Shown: positions 42,972-53,177, numbered from the stretch's first letter. The stretch is DNA of 64,000 nucleotides from Spirosoma arboris (GCF_009754945.1 NZ_WPIN01000006.1:62001-126000), one strand, 5' to 3'. Notes: generated from the letters alone by a model not told the origin. Numbers and translations: made by a program.

Positions 42972-44594
42972 ATGAAACGATATATAATAAGAACTACAGT
43001 TCTATCCTTCGCTCTGGTTAGTCTACTGGGAGCCTGTAAGGAACAGCTGGATGTTAAAAATCCAAACCAACCCACACCGTCCAGTGCTTCTACCGAATCG
43101 GGAGTAATTGGTCTGGCCCAGGGTAGTGTTTACATTAATGGATTCAGAGATGGCATTAAATACAGCGACGGTATTCCAGGTTATTTCTGGACCGGTGCTG
43201 TTGGCTTTCATGAATTGATGGCCGATGTAGTTGGCGAAGAAGCGGCTAACGTATATGGTAACCAGATTGGTATGCCCGACGTGGTTACCCTGGACGATGG
43301 CTCGAAAGTGTTGAACCCAAGTTCGATCAATACGCAGATTGCCTTGATTCGTACCATTAATACGAATGCTAATGCTGGCGCCAATCCGCTGTTCTACGAA
43401 TGGGGGTATATGTACAACCTGAACAATGCAATGAATAGTGTGATTGACATCACCAATTCAACGAAGTTCTCTAACGATGCTAAAAAGAACACGGTTCTGG
43501 CCTGGGCTTACTGGTGGAAAGGATACGCTTACTCGCGGATCGGGTCAATCTATTACGCTGGGATAATCAATGACAAAACCGGCGCTACGAACGCAAACTA
43601 CGTGGCCAAAGAGAAGATCATTGATGAAGCGACTAAAAACCTCGATAAAGCTGCCGCGTTATTAACGACGATTGGTACCGACGCGAACTATTTGCCTACG
43701 CTTACCGCATTAATTCCAACGTTTAATCAGGTTGGTAAAGGGCTTCCGCCAACAACCGATATGTGGAAACGGAGCATTAATACGCTCAAAGCCCGCAATA
43801 TTCTGGTAAACACGACCGCAGCCGCTATGACCGCTGCTCAGTGGGGACAGATCCTGACGTTGACTAATGATGGTGTAAAATCGACCGATAATATCTTTAC
43901 GGGTCGCTCAACCGACAACGCCGACTTTATTTCTGCTGTAAATGGTAGCATGGCGGCTAAAACGACGGGTACACCAGGTACCGTTACCTATAAAGTGAGC
44001 GAGCGCCTGATTCAGGACTTCCCAGCGGGTGACAAGCGGTTGGCGAATAACTTTACTCAATTAGCTGCGCCTGCTCTGTTCAACTCTGACCGTGGTAACT
44101 CGTTTAACACCCGTTGGCAGTTAGTGAGTGGTGGCAAAGGGCAGGCGGGTGTCGTCGTATTGAGCAATCTGACCGTAGGTGCATACGAACTCACACTGGC
44201 TAGTACGTACGAAGAAAACGAACTGATGAAAGCCGAAGCCAAAATCTACACAGGCGATATCGCTGGTGGGTTGACCTCAATCGATGCTGTTCGTACATTC
44301 CAGGGCGCAGGTTTAGATCCATTGAGTGGTCTGGATCTTGCGGGTGCTAAAGAAGCGCTTCGCAAAGAACGCCGGGTTGGTCTGGTCTTCCGTGGACTAT
44401 CGTTTTACGATGCCCGCCGTTGGGAAGTAATCACCAAAGGTCGTACAGGCGCTGTTGTGGTTGATAAAGCGGGTAAGGTTAGCACCAATGCGACGATCAC
44501 CTACAACTTCCTCGATTACTGGGATGTACCCGATAATGAGTTAGCCTATAACCCTGCTGCTGCCGGTAGCGCCCCTGTTAAAAATCCGAAGTAA
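42972..44594 (+). CDS. SusD/RagB-family lipoprotein (pair 2)
   Basis: This 540-residue lipoprotein has Cys22 after LLGAC, then LDVKNPNQPTP. It shares long blocks with the SusD at 23863: GLAQGSVYINGF, MNSVIDITNSTKFSNDAKK and NTVLAWAYWWKGYAYSRIG, and LRKERRVGLVFRGLSFYDARRW near the end. It is the surface lid for the SusC at 39756. The stop is followed by a clear rho-independent terminator, so this pair forms a two-gene operon. Confidence 0.93.
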   Translation: MKRYIIRTTVLSFALVSLLGACKEQLDVKNPNQPTPSSASTESGVIGLAQGSVYINGFRDGIKYSDGIPGYFWTGAVGFHELMADVVGEEAANVYGNQIGMPDVVTLDDGSKVLNPSSINTQIALIRTINTNANAGANPLFYEWGYMYNLNNAMNSVIDITNSTKFSNDAKKNTVLAWAYWWKGYAYSRIGSIYYAGIINDKTGATNANYVAKEKIIDEATKNLDKAAALLTTIGTDANYLPTLTALIPTFNQVGKGLPPTTDMWKRSINTLKARNILVNTTAAAMTAAQWGQILTLTNDGVKSTDNIFTGRSTDNADFISAVNGSMAAKTTGTPGTVTYKVSERLIQDFPAGDKRLANNFTQLAAPALFNSDRGNSFNTRWQLVSGGKGQAGVVVLSNLTVGAYELTLASTYEENELMKAEAKIYTGDIAGGLTSIDAVRTFQGAGLDPLSGLDLAGAKEALRKERRVGLVFRGLSFYDARRWEVITKGRTGAVVVDKAGKVSTNATITYNFLDYWDVPDNELAYNPAAAGSAPVKNPK

Positions 44595-44618
44595 TTAAAC
44601 AGAATAGATTCTATAGTC

Positions 44619-44655
44619 AAGGCTCTCTGTCATAGGCAGGGAGCCTTGTTTTTTG
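44619..44655 (+). terminator. Rho-independent terminator of SusC/SusD pair 2
   Basis: AAGGCTCTCTG (44619-44629) pairs with CAGGGAGCCTT (44637-44647), one G-U pair, with a 7-base loop and a GTTTTTTGG tail. Confidence 0.9.
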
Positions 44656-44972
44656 GTTAAAAAATCAATTAAAATCAGTGTAACCATCCAAATCTGTAAA
44701 GGATTTTGCATCAGACGGAAATAGATTAGCGTATTGGAAGTGGGAAATAGTTTACAGACAGCCCAACAATACCGGATGATTTTGATTGTGCAGTGCTGGC
44801 GGTCTATCAGAAACTGAGTGAGATAGAGTAGCTTCCTTAGTCAGTAGATTTATACGATGAGGGTGAATTTTTCGTTTGAAAAAATAGTAGTTTGCACAAG
44901 CTTATTAGTATATTGTTTTCCCGTTAAGATTATCTCAACCCTAAAAGCTTTTACTTGGAGTATAACCTATAC
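44656..44972. promoter_or_regulatory. Upstream region of SusC pair 3, no gene seen
   Basis: These 317 bases hold no supported gene and are AT-rich toward the end (TTTCGTTTGAAAAAATAG...). A good TTTG/TAnnTTTG pair was not found; the nearest is GTAGTTTG, which has no well-spaced -33 element. The promoter of pair 3 is presumably here. Confidence 0.35.
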
Positions 44973-47900
44973 ATGAGAAAATTTTATAGTGTTATTATCT
45001 GGTCAGTCCTCCTGACCATACTGCCGGGCTATCTTTGGGCTCAGGGTCAGCGTATAACGGGTAGAGTTACATCAGCCCAGGACGGTCAGACCTTACCGGG
45101 CGTCAACATCGTTGTTAAAGGAACGACCAATGGCGTTAGTACAGATGCTAATGGGGCCTACAGCATTGTTATTCCTAATGGCAATGCAACTCTGGTATTC
45201 ACGTCCATTGGGCTTAATACACAGGAAGTAGCCGTTGGCAACCGCTCTGTGGTGAATGTAATTATGCAGGAAGCCCTCAATGAATTGAGCCAGGTTGTGG
45301 TAACTGGTTATAACACAACCCAGCGCAAAGACATCACCGGCTCTATCGCATCTATTTCCTCCGAAAAATTTAAGGATATTCCCGTTACCAGTCTGGATCA
45401 GGCGCTTCAAGGACAAGCGGCTGGTGTACAGGTAACGCAATCGTCGGGTACGCCAGGTGGCGGACTTACCGTTCGGGTTCGGGGTAATACGTCGATTTCG
45501 GCATCTAACCGTCCTCTGTTCATTGTTGATGGTGTACAGGTGCAAAACGGTTCGTTAACAACAGGCTATGGAGGGCAGAATGACAATGCGTTAGCGCTTC
45601 TCAACCCAAACGACATCGAATCAATTCAGGTGTTAAAGGATGCCTCGGCGAAAGCCATTTATGGTTCACGTGCTGCCAATGGTGTTGTGCTGATCACGAC
45701 CAAACGTGGGAAAGCAAATCAGAAAACAACGATTACAGCTGATGTACAACGAGGCTTGACCGACATTGTTAAACGCCCTAGCCTACTTAATTCAACGCAG
45801 TTACTTGACCTACAACGAGAAGCTGTCACGAATGCCGGACAAGATCCTGACAAACTAGGTTTGATTAAAGGTGTAACCGATGGCGTTAATACAAACTGGC
45901 TGGATATGATACTGCGCAAAGGTGTTTACCAGCAGTATCAGGTATCGGCACAGGGGGGCACAGATCGTACTCGTTTCTACCTGAGTGGTAACTACCGGGA
46001 CGAAGAAGGAGTATTGCTGAATAATCGGTTTAGTCGGATGAGTGGTACCATGACGATTGATCACAATGCCACCGCGAAACTGTCATTTGGCAGTAATATA
46101 ACCGTATCGAGAGCCGTTAACAAGCGGGTTTTGGGCGATAATGCCTTAAATGGAGTTTATTCTGGTGCTACTCGTAGCTTGCCCTATTATGCGCCTTACA
46201 ATGAACAAGGGCAATTGTATGGGCCAAGCGATGCCAACTATGCCGGCTTTCCTAACTTTAATCCAGTGGGGGAGGCCGTGTTGCCTCGGCAGAATGTATT
46301 GACGACAAAAATGCTGGGTGGAGTTTATGTACAATATGAATTTCTGCCGAATCTCCGGTTTCGATCGAAAGCCAGTATTGATTACAACAGTATTATCGAA
46401 GATATCTACGATCCAACGGGCACGGCTGTTGGGGGCTATGATACAAGCGTAGGCCAGCAGGGGTACGGGGAGTATAACACGAGCCTGGCGGCTACATTTA
46501 CAAGTACGAATACATTAACCTACAATACACTGATTAATGAAAAACACCGAATCAGTGCTCTCGGGGGTGTAGAAGTAATTAAGCGAACGAATAGAAGCGG
46601 ATCGACGATCGGGAAATATTTCCCTAGTAATGATTTTACGTATATAACGTCGGCGGGGGTCGTTAATGCAGGTAGTTCTGCTTTGGTATATAGCGGTCTT
46701 TTTTCAGGCTTTGGTGAAGTCAAATACGATTACAAAGAGAAATATTTAGTGACTGCGACTGGCCGTTACGATGGCTCGTCTCGGTTTGGGCCTAATCGTC
46801 AGTTTGGCTTCTTCCCATCTGGATCAGTAGCCTGGCGGATTTCGGAGGAAGAGTTTTTGTCCAAGACCAGTTTTCTGAACGACCTGAAAGTTCGGGCCAG
46901 CTACGGATTTACCGGAAACGAACAGATTGGCAACTTCTTATTCCTGGGTACCTGGGCGGCAACGACCTATAGTGGCTCGTCGGGTTTAGGACCCGCTGCT
47001 CTGGCGAACCCAAACCTCCAATGGGAGCGTACCCGCGAAGCGAACGTTGGTATCGACGCGTCCTTCTTTAACGGGCGATTAAGCGCTACACTCGATGCCT
47101 ATGACAACCTGACCGATAAGTTATTATTCAATCAGCCTATCCCGCTAACTTCAGGATTTGGTGCCGTACAGGGGAACATCGGTAAAATTTCAAACAAGGG
47201 TATCGAACTTACGATTACGACCGTCAATATCGACAGCAAAGGACTTCGCTGGAGTACCGATCTGAACCTGTCCCGTAACGAGAACAAAGTAGTTGAGCTG
47301 GCAACAACAGAGCCGCTTTTTGCCGGTTATCAGGCCAGCGGTGCTACCGCAACCAACGTCGTTTTGCCCGGTCAGCCACTAGGCACATTCTGGGGGTTGA
47401 AGTTCCTGGGAGTTGATCCAGCTACGGGTAATGCCATCTATGATGATAAAAATGGAGACGGCCGTATCACGCCCGACGATGCTCAGGTAATTGGTAATGC
47501 CCAGCCTAAACTCTTTGGCGGTTTTACGAACCGATTATCGTATAAGGGATTCGATTTAAGTGTTTTCTTCCAGTTTTCGTATGGTAACCATGTTATGAAT
47601 CTGACCAAGCAGACATCGGTTAATACGGGTTCTTCGCTCAATTTCAATCAAAGCACCGATGCCCTAAAACGTTGGCAGAAAGAGGGCGATATTACCAGCG
47701 TACCCCGTTATATCTATGAAAATACGTATAACAACTACCTGAGCAGCCGGTTTGTGGAAGATGGCTCTTATGTACGATTGAAAAATGTAACGCTTGGTTA
47801 TAATGTCCCTAAAACCTGGGTTAGTAAGGTAAAATTATCCGGTATTCGGGTTTTTGCGTCGGCTACCAACATCTGGACCTTTACGAAATATTCTGGACCA

Positions 47901-48008
47901 GACCCAGAGCTGAGTACGCTTGATGGATCAACCACAGCTCAGGGAATTGATTTTAATACCTTACCTCAGGTGAAAAACATGATGGTAGGCCTAACTGCAA
48001 CGTTTTAA
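44973..48008 (+). CDS. SusC/RagA-family TonB-linked outer-membrane protein (pair 3)
   Basis: This 1011-residue protein starts from the ATG at 44973; six further residues upstream are optional. It has a signal peptide ending GYLWAQ and the carboxypeptidase-D-like domain (VTSAQDGQTLPGVNIVVKG). The typical plug follows with VVVTGYNTTQRKDITGSIAS, LDQALQGQAAGVQVTQSSG, VDGVQVQNG and YGSRAANGVVLITTKRGK. The C-terminus is QVKNMMVGLTATF. It belongs to the canonical SusC/RagA group and differs from pair 1 and 2. It is the first gene of a five-gene operon ending in a secreted M43 protease. Confidence 0.95.
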   Translation: MRKFYSVIIWSVLLTILPGYLWAQGQRITGRVTSAQDGQTLPGVNIVVKGTTNGVSTDANGAYSIVIPNGNATLVFTSIGLNTQEVAVGNRSVVNVIMQEALNELSQVVVTGYNTTQRKDITGSIASISSEKFKDIPVTSLDQALQGQAAGVQVTQSSGTPGGGLTVRVRGNTSISASNRPLFIVDGVQVQNGSLTTGYGGQNDNALALLNPNDIESIQVLKDASAKAIYGSRAANGVVLITTKRGKANQKTTITADVQRGLTDIVKRPSLLNSTQLLDLQREAVTNAGQDPDKLGLIKGVTDGVNTNWLDMILRKGVYQQYQVSAQGGTDRTRFYLSGNYRDEEGVLLNNRFSRMSGTMTIDHNATAKLSFGSNITVSRAVNKRVLGDNALNGVYSGATRSLPYYAPYNEQGQLYGPSDANYAGFPNFNPVGEAVLPRQNVLTTKMLGGVYVQYEFLPNLRFRSKASIDYNSIIEDIYDPTGTAVGGYDTSVGQQGYGEYNTSLAATFTSTNTLTYNTLINEKHRISALGGVEVIKRTNRSGSTIGKYFPSNDFTYITSAGVVNAGSSALVYSGLFSGFGEVKYDYKEKYLVTATGRYDGSSRFGPNRQFGFFPSGSVAWRISEEEFLSKTSFLNDLKVRASYGFTGNEQIGNFLFLGTWAATTYSGSSGLGPAALANPNLQWERTREANVGIDASFFNGRLSATLDAYDNLTDKLLFNQPIPLTSGFGAVQGNIGKISNKGIELTITTVNIDSKGLRWSTDLNLSRNENKVVELATTEPLFAGYQASGATATNVVLPGQPLGTFWGLKFLGVDPATGNAIYDDKNGDGRITPDDAQVIGNAQPKLFGGFTNRLSYKGFDLSVFFQFSYGNHVMNLTKQTSVNTGSSLNFNQSTDALKRWQKEGDITSVPRYIYENTYNNYLSSRFVEDGSYVRLKNVTLGYNVPKTWVSKVKLSGIRVFASATNIWTFTKYSGPDPELSTLDGSTTAQGIDFNTLPQVKNMMVGLTATF

Positions 48009-48053
48009 TGAGTGGACTCCTGTAGTTTCTGGAACACTCCTATCTTAGTCAAC

Positions 48054-49403
48054 ATGAAGTCTTATATAACCTGCTTCATACTTACCCTTACAGTACTAAC
48101 CTCCTGTAAAGACGTTCTGGAGCCTACACCCTATGATATTCGTATCGACGATCTGACATTGAAGACGGCGGCTGATGCTCCTCTCGTTCGGATTGGTTTA
48201 TATAGTGCGTTTAGGGCCATGACCTCGTCTGTAGTTATTGCTGGTGATTTTACGGCCGATAACATCAAACATAACGGTACGTTTACGTCCTATCAGGAGT
48301 TTGGTACCAAGCAGATTACGTCGACAAACGCCGACGTAGCTACATTCTGGGCGGGCGTATACCAGACCAATTATGTCGCTAATTTCATTCTGGAACGACT
48401 ACCCAACGTCGTGTCTGGCATAACGTCAGATAGCCGGAAAACCTTAACGGCTGAAGCTCGTTTTCTGCGTGGGCTGGCCAATTTTTATGGGGTCTATACC
48501 TTTGGTGATATTCCGTTGGTAACCACTACCGATCAGGCTACGAACCGAAACATTGCCCGATCGCCCAAAGCAACTGTTTTAGCCGCTGTATTAGCCGATT
48601 ATCAGGCCGCTCTGGCCGATTTGCCCGACGATTCATCGACTGGGGCCGCTTATTTATCGAAACGAGTAGTTCAGGCGGCCCTCGCTCGTTATTACCTCTA
48701 TCAAAAAAACTGGGCACAGGCCGAAACCTATGCTACCCAGGTGATTAGTTCAGGCAAGTTTACGTTGGTGCCTGACTATAACACGATCGTCAATGTGAAT
48801 TTTACGGCCGAATCGATCTTTGAAGTAGGCTATACGCAGAACGATGATCCAGGTACGTTAAACACACTGTTTGTCAGTCGCCGGGAAGTTATTCCATCCG
48901 ATCAGATTGTGATTGCCCTTAACTCGACAGAGTCGGGTACGCGCGTAGCAACCATTGCATTTAATGTAGCACAGCAGCAGGGAAATGATAACGGCTGGAC
49001 GGTAAAGAAATATGGCACAGCCATAGAAGGCAATGCGAACATCGTTGTTTTTCGTCTGGCTGAAATGTACCTGATTCGGGCTGAAGCACGCGCACAGCTG
49101 GGCAAATTAGTAGGCGCTAATAGTGCCGTTGAGGACCTCACCGTATTACGTACGCGGGCTAAGGCAGTTGCAGTTACGGCGGCTGCTCAGGCCGATGTTC
49201 TTCTGGCTATTGAACGGGAACGTCAGTACGAACTGGCGTTTGAAGGACATCGCTGGTATGATCTGGTTCGTACAGGCCGGGCGCAGGCGGTTATGTCTGC
49301 CTTCTCACCTAACTGGAGCAGTCGATTTGAAGTATGGCCAATTCCACAGTCAGAAATTTTGCGTAACCCCGCATTACAGGGTGCTCAGAATCCAGGGTAT
49401 TAA
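48054..49403 (+). CDS. SusD/RagB-family lipoprotein (pair 3)
   Basis: This 449-residue protein uses the ATG at 48054, which opens a lipoprotein signal with Cys18 (LTVLTSC). SusD traits follow: LEPTPYDIRIDDLTLKTAADA, AEARFLRGLANFYGVYTFGDIPLV, AEMYLIRAEARAQLG and RERQYELAFEGHRWYDLVRTGRA, ending PIPQSEILRNPALQGAQNPGY. It is the lid of SusC pair 3. The next gene starts 22 bases after its stop. Confidence 0.94.
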   Translation: MKSYITCFILTLTVLTSCKDVLEPTPYDIRIDDLTLKTAADAPLVRIGLYSAFRAMTSSVVIAGDFTADNIKHNGTFTSYQEFGTKQITSTNADVATFWAGVYQTNYVANFILERLPNVVSGITSDSRKTLTAEARFLRGLANFYGVYTFGDIPLVTTTDQATNRNIARSPKATVLAAVLADYQAALADLPDDSSTGAAYLSKRVVQAALARYYLYQKNWAQAETYATQVISSGKFTLVPDYNTIVNVNFTAESIFEVGYTQNDDPGTLNTLFVSRREVIPSDQIVIALNSTESGTRVATIAFNVAQQQGNDNGWTVKKYGTAIEGNANIVVFRLAEMYLIRAEARAQLGKLVGANSAVEDLTVLRTRAKAVAVTAAAQADVLLAIERERQYELAFEGHRWYDLVRTGRAQAVMSAFSPNWSSRFEVWPIPQSEILRNPALQGAQNPGY

Positions 49404-49425
49404 TTCGTAAAGCGTCTTAAAAGTT

Positions 49426-50256
49426 ATGAGAAAATATAAGGTAAGTGGGTTCATTGGAATGGTAATGCTACTTGGCATGGCCCTGGTGGCCTGCGAAACA
49501 AGTGACATTGACCGCACATTCGAAGGGCCCTATTTTGTTCGCTTTACCGATACAACACTGATCTATAAGGAAAGCTATAGTAAGCCTATTTCGATTGAGG
49601 TACACAACGTTGGCCCTCAACTTGATCAGCCTATTACGATTAGCTATACGGTTAATGGAACGGCTCGTGAAGGGAAAGAATATACCATTATTGGTACCAA
49701 AGGTACCGTGGTGATACCGGCCAAGTCGAGCAAGGGTAATATTATGGTGCAGCTGATCAATAACGCGAATAATATTCTGGAATCAACATCACTCACGTTT
49801 ACACTGACGGGCGTTCAACCCAGCACATTACAGGTTGGCTTTGGTAAAGAGAGTCTTATTGGAAAATCGCTGACGCTAACAATTCAGGATGATTGCTTGC
49901 TGGGAGGGTTTTATACGGGAACCAGTCGTATAGGAACCAGTAACTATAGTGTGTCAGATATTGAAATTACCAGTACCGATTGCAAACAGTATGTCATTAG
50001 TAACTGGAATATCGGCGTTCCATTTTTCTCGTTCGATGCGATTAAGCCAACACTAACGTTTATCGACAATGGTGATAATTCGCTTACTGTGCCAACACAG
50101 AGCAATGCGACCCTTGGTTCGACCGATACGATTAAGGGAACCGGTGCCTGGAATCCTCGCAATCGGGTAATTACAATGAACCTCCAATTCAAGCTTGCTC
50201 TCAGTAGTACTAAAGACACCACTGTGAACTATACACAAACGTACACACCCCAGTAA
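49426..50256 (+). CDS. Lipoprotein with Calx-beta-like domain
   Basis: This 276-residue lipoprotein has a signal ending in Cys23 (MALVACETSD). Residues 35-135 resemble a Calx-beta sandwich (YFVRFTDTTLIYKESY, ITISYTVNGTAREGKEYTI, SSKGNIMVQLINN). A second half carries strands ending TFTLTGVQPS. Similar unknown lipoproteins (DUF4843-like) follow SusD genes in many loci and may sit in the surface complex. It has no catalytic motif. It belongs to the operon with the M43 protease. Confidence 0.6.
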   Translation: MRKYKVSGFIGMVMLLGMALVACETSDIDRTFEGPYFVRFTDTTLIYKESYSKPISIEVHNVGPQLDQPITISYTVNGTAREGKEYTIIGTKGTVVIPAKSSKGNIMVQLINNANNILESTSLTFTLTGVQPSTLQVGFGKESLIGKSLTLTIQDDCLLGGFYTGTSRIGTSNYSVSDIEITSTDCKQYVISNWNIGVPFFSFDAIKPTLTFIDNGDNSLTVPTQSNATLGSTDTIKGTGAWNPRNRVITMNLQFKLALSSTKDTTVNYTQTYTPQ

Positions 50257-50302
50257 AGCCAGAATTCCGAGTCATTAACAATTCGTTAGATAAGCTTCAA
50301 CC

Positions 50303-50797
50303 ATGCGACATTTAATACGCTTCTTATTGATTCCTGGGATAGTTGGCTGGCTCCTGGGGGGATGTTCTCAAAAACTAGAACCCCAGCCCTTTACGTACTC
50401 CCAGTTGCTGACGGGCACAGATAAGAAAGCCTGGAAGATGGTGTCAATTCAGGTTATTGACAACGGTAAAGCATCGGGTGTGATACCAGTTGCTCAATCA
50501 GGTATAGATCCTTGTATTTATGACGATTTACTGACCTTTTACGCTGATGCTGAGCATAAATTTGAAGCTAGTGAGGGGGCAACTAAATGTAATCCTACAG
50601 ACGCTGACCTTTATTTGACCGATACCTGGACGCTTATTAATGCGAATGCAACCTTGCAATTTTACATTCCAGTCTTAAATGGCATATATCCCTGGACAAT
50701 CAAAAATTTGACGTCAACCGTGTTGACAGTCCAGTATTATTTCACAGATATAGATGCCAGTTATCAATTCACATTCAATTCGGTTACGACCAAATAG
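50303..50797 (+). CDS. Small lipoprotein of unknown function
   Basis: This 164-residue lipoprotein has a lipobox with Cys21 (WLLGGCSQ). The mature part has KKAWKMVSIQVIDNG near the start, an internal pair of cysteines in GIDPCIYDDLLTFY and ATKCNPTDADLYL, and a terminal YFTDIDASYQFTF. The WKM and DDLLTFY features resemble lipocalin-like domains that appear behind SusD genes; this is a guess. The next gene starts 4 bases after the stop, in the same operon. Confidence 0.65.
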   Translation: MRHLIRFLLIPGIVGWLLGGCSQKLEPQPFTYSQLLTGTDKKAWKMVSIQVIDNGKASGVIPVAQSGIDPCIYDDLLTFYADAEHKFEASEGATKCNPTDADLYLTDTWTLINANATLQFYIPVLNGIYPWTIKNLTSTVLTVQYYFTDIDASYQFTFNSVTTK

Positions 50798-50801
50798 GCG
50801 T

Positions 50802-53177
50802 ATGTTCCGACATGTACTCTACGTTTTTTTATGCGTTCTGTTGACCCAGACGCTGCACGCTCAAACGCCTATCAAACGGGCTGAGCAGTGTGCTACTATG
50901 GAAATGGATAGTTTGCTGCGGGTTAAATATCCACAGCTGGGAACGCTCAACGATTTTGAAAAGGCGTTGCAGCAGAAAATGCTTGATTTCAAAAAGCAAC
51001 TGGCCAATGGGCGGGCACCGGCCGCTACGGTTATCACTATTCCGGTTGTGGTACACGTTGTGCATAATGGGGAAACCGTTGGCTCGGGGCGTAACATTAG
51101 CCTGGCTCAGGTACAGTCTCAACTGGCTGTCCTGAATGAAGATTACCGTCGTAAGGCTGGTACACACGGCTTTAATGATAACCCTGTCGGTGCTGATATT
51201 GAAATCGAGTTTTGTCCGGCAGTAGTTAATCCACAGGGACAGCCAATGGCTGAGCCGGGTATTGATCGGTACAATGGTGGCCGGGCCAACTGGACGCAGA
51301 ATGATATCGATGGTGTATTGAAGCCCAGTACCTACTGGAATCCCGACAAATATTACAACATCTGGGTTGTAGATATCAGTGATCCATCCATAAACGGGCA
51401 ATTGTTAGGCTATGCTCAGTTTCCAACCCAATCGAATCTGCCGGGTATTCCATCAGATGGTCCCGCCAGTACCGATGGTGTCGTGATCTATTACAAAGCA
51501 TTTGGGAGCGTTGAGAAGGGAAACTTTCCCGTACTTCAGTCGCCTTTCAACCTGGGCCGTACTTTAAGTCATGAAACCGGTCACTGGCTGGGTCTGCGCC
51601 ACATTTGGGGCGATACCAATTGTGGCGATGATTTTTGCGCTGATACACCCCCTCAGGCTTCTGCCAGTAGTGGTTGCCAGGTTGGTCGGGTAAGTTGTGG
51701 TGCTACGAACATGGTGCAGAACTACATGGACTATTCCAATGATGCCTGCTTTAACATATTCACACTCAACCAAAAAGATCGAATTCGGGCCGTTATGGCT
51801 ATTAGTCCCCGGCGGCTCAGCCTGCTGTCGTCCAATGTCTGTGGAACACAGGTTGCCACGCGCCCCACGTCGAACTTCCGGACCGATAACCAGCAGGTAT
51901 TGTTAGGGGGCCAGGTTAAATTCAACGATTTGTCAGACGGGTTCCCAACTACCTGGAGCTGGACATTTGAAGGAGGCACCCCCGCTACCTCGACTGATCA
52001 GAACCCCACCGTTACCTATACCCAACCGGGTAAATTTAAAGTAACACTGGTAACGTCGAATGCTATTGGAACCTCGGACCCGCTGGTTCGTACAGAATAT
52101 ATTGAAGTGCTGAATCAAGGGCTATGCACCGATATAACGAATTTCAACGGGACACCTACTGTACTGCGTGAAACCAACGGAACAGGCTATGTGTCAGGTC
52201 AGAATAGCCACAAGAGCCAGGCTGTTTCTGAGTTTTTTGCCAATAAATTGAGCTATACGAACCTGGCAGGGGCATCGCTGAAATTTGGTGTTGCCAAAGC
52301 TGCCAAGGGAGCGGCTACGGAATCGGTAGTGACGGTAACAATTTGGAATGGTCGCGGTTTCCAGGGTGGTCCTGGCGCTATTCTGGGACAAAAAGATGTG
52401 CCGCTAAAGGATATTCTGGCTGATGTGGCGAACAACCGGGCAACTACGGTTACGTTCGATAAGAACGTTCCGGTGAGTGGACTGCCTTTCCACATTGGTA
52501 TTTTGATCCCGTATGCATCGGGCGATACCGTTGCACTGGTCACCACCGCAAATGGGCAATCGCTGGACGCAACCTCCTGGCGGCAGAATAGTCAGGGAAA
52601 CTGGCTCCGGTATGCCGATAGCCTTGGCTTGAATGTAGCCCATAATATTTCCGGACGTGTTGGACAGAAATTATCAGTACAGGTCGCAGCCTCGTCCATC
52701 TTTATCGATCCGGGCCAGACCGTAACGCTGAATGCTCGCGGAGCCAGCATTTTCACCTGGACAGGTACGGGACTCAACTCAACGTTGGGGGCACAGGTAG
52801 TAGCTCAACCGACTCAAACCACTTCCTACACCGTAACGGGATCGGGAACGGATTTGTGCAGCACATCGGCTGTGATTACTGTGAATGTGCGAACCGGCAC
52901 TGTAACCGCCACAACGCCCCTAGCCGAACAGGCCTTGCAAGTGAACCCAAATCCCAGCGATGGGCAGATGAACATCTCGTTCAGCAGTACATTGCGAGGA
53001 GCATTAGTATTAGGCGTCCGCAATGTGACAGGTTCGGAATTACTCCGACAAAGTCACCAGAAAACTACCGACACATTCCAGCAGTCGCTCGATCTCAAAA
53101 CTGCTCCACCCGGCGTGTATTTTGTGGAGATAAGTATAGGGGAGCAAGTCTTTAGGAGACGGGTTGTGAAACAGTAA
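50802..53177 (+). CDS. M43 (pappalysin-type) metalloprotease with PKD and T9SS domains
   Basis: This 791-residue protein uses the ATG at 50802, giving a signal peptide (FRHVLYVFLCVLLTQTLHAQ). The metzincin zinc motif HETGHWLGLRH starts at residue 257, followed by IWGDTNCGDDFCADTP and the Met-turn region NYMDYSNDACF. A PKD domain follows (about 360-450, SWTFEGGTPA), then a beta region, and a type A T9SS sorting domain at the end (VNPNPSDGQMNISF ... GVYFVEISIGEQ). Pappalysins cut proteins. T9SS export would place it at the cell surface, next to SusC/SusD pair 3. A 20-base hairpin ends the operon. Confidence 0.92.
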   Translation: MFRHVLYVFLCVLLTQTLHAQTPIKRAEQCATMEMDSLLRVKYPQLGTLNDFEKALQQKMLDFKKQLANGRAPAATVITIPVVVHVVHNGETVGSGRNISLAQVQSQLAVLNEDYRRKAGTHGFNDNPVGADIEIEFCPAVVNPQGQPMAEPGIDRYNGGRANWTQNDIDGVLKPSTYWNPDKYYNIWVVDISDPSINGQLLGYAQFPTQSNLPGIPSDGPASTDGVVIYYKAFGSVEKGNFPVLQSPFNLGRTLSHETGHWLGLRHIWGDTNCGDDFCADTPPQASASSGCQVGRVSCGATNMVQNYMDYSNDACFNIFTLNQKDRIRAVMAISPRRLSLLSSNVCGTQVATRPTSNFRTDNQQVLLGGQVKFNDLSDGFPTTWSWTFEGGTPATSTDQNPTVTYTQPGKFKVTLVTSNAIGTSDPLVRTEYIEVLNQGLCTDITNFNGTPTVLRETNGTGYVSGQNSHKSQAVSEFFANKLSYTNLAGASLKFGVAKAAKGAATESVVTVTIWNGRGFQGGPGAILGQKDVPLKDILADVANNRATTVTFDKNVPVSGLPFHIGILIPYASGDTVALVTTANGQSLDATSWRQNSQGNWLRYADSLGLNVAHNISGRVGQKLSVQVAASSIFIDPGQTVTLNARGASIFTWTGTGLNSTLGAQVVAQPTQTTSYTVTGSGTDLCSTSAVITVNVRTGTVTATTPLAEQALQVNPNPSDGQMNISFSSTLRGALVLGVRNVTGSELLRQSHQKTTDTFQQSLDLKTAPPGVYFVEISIGEQVFRRRVVKQ

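Noticed and set aside
50829..51401. 190-residue open frame opposite the M43 protease
   Set aside because: It is fully antisense to the conserved metalloprotease domain and carries no recognisable motif.
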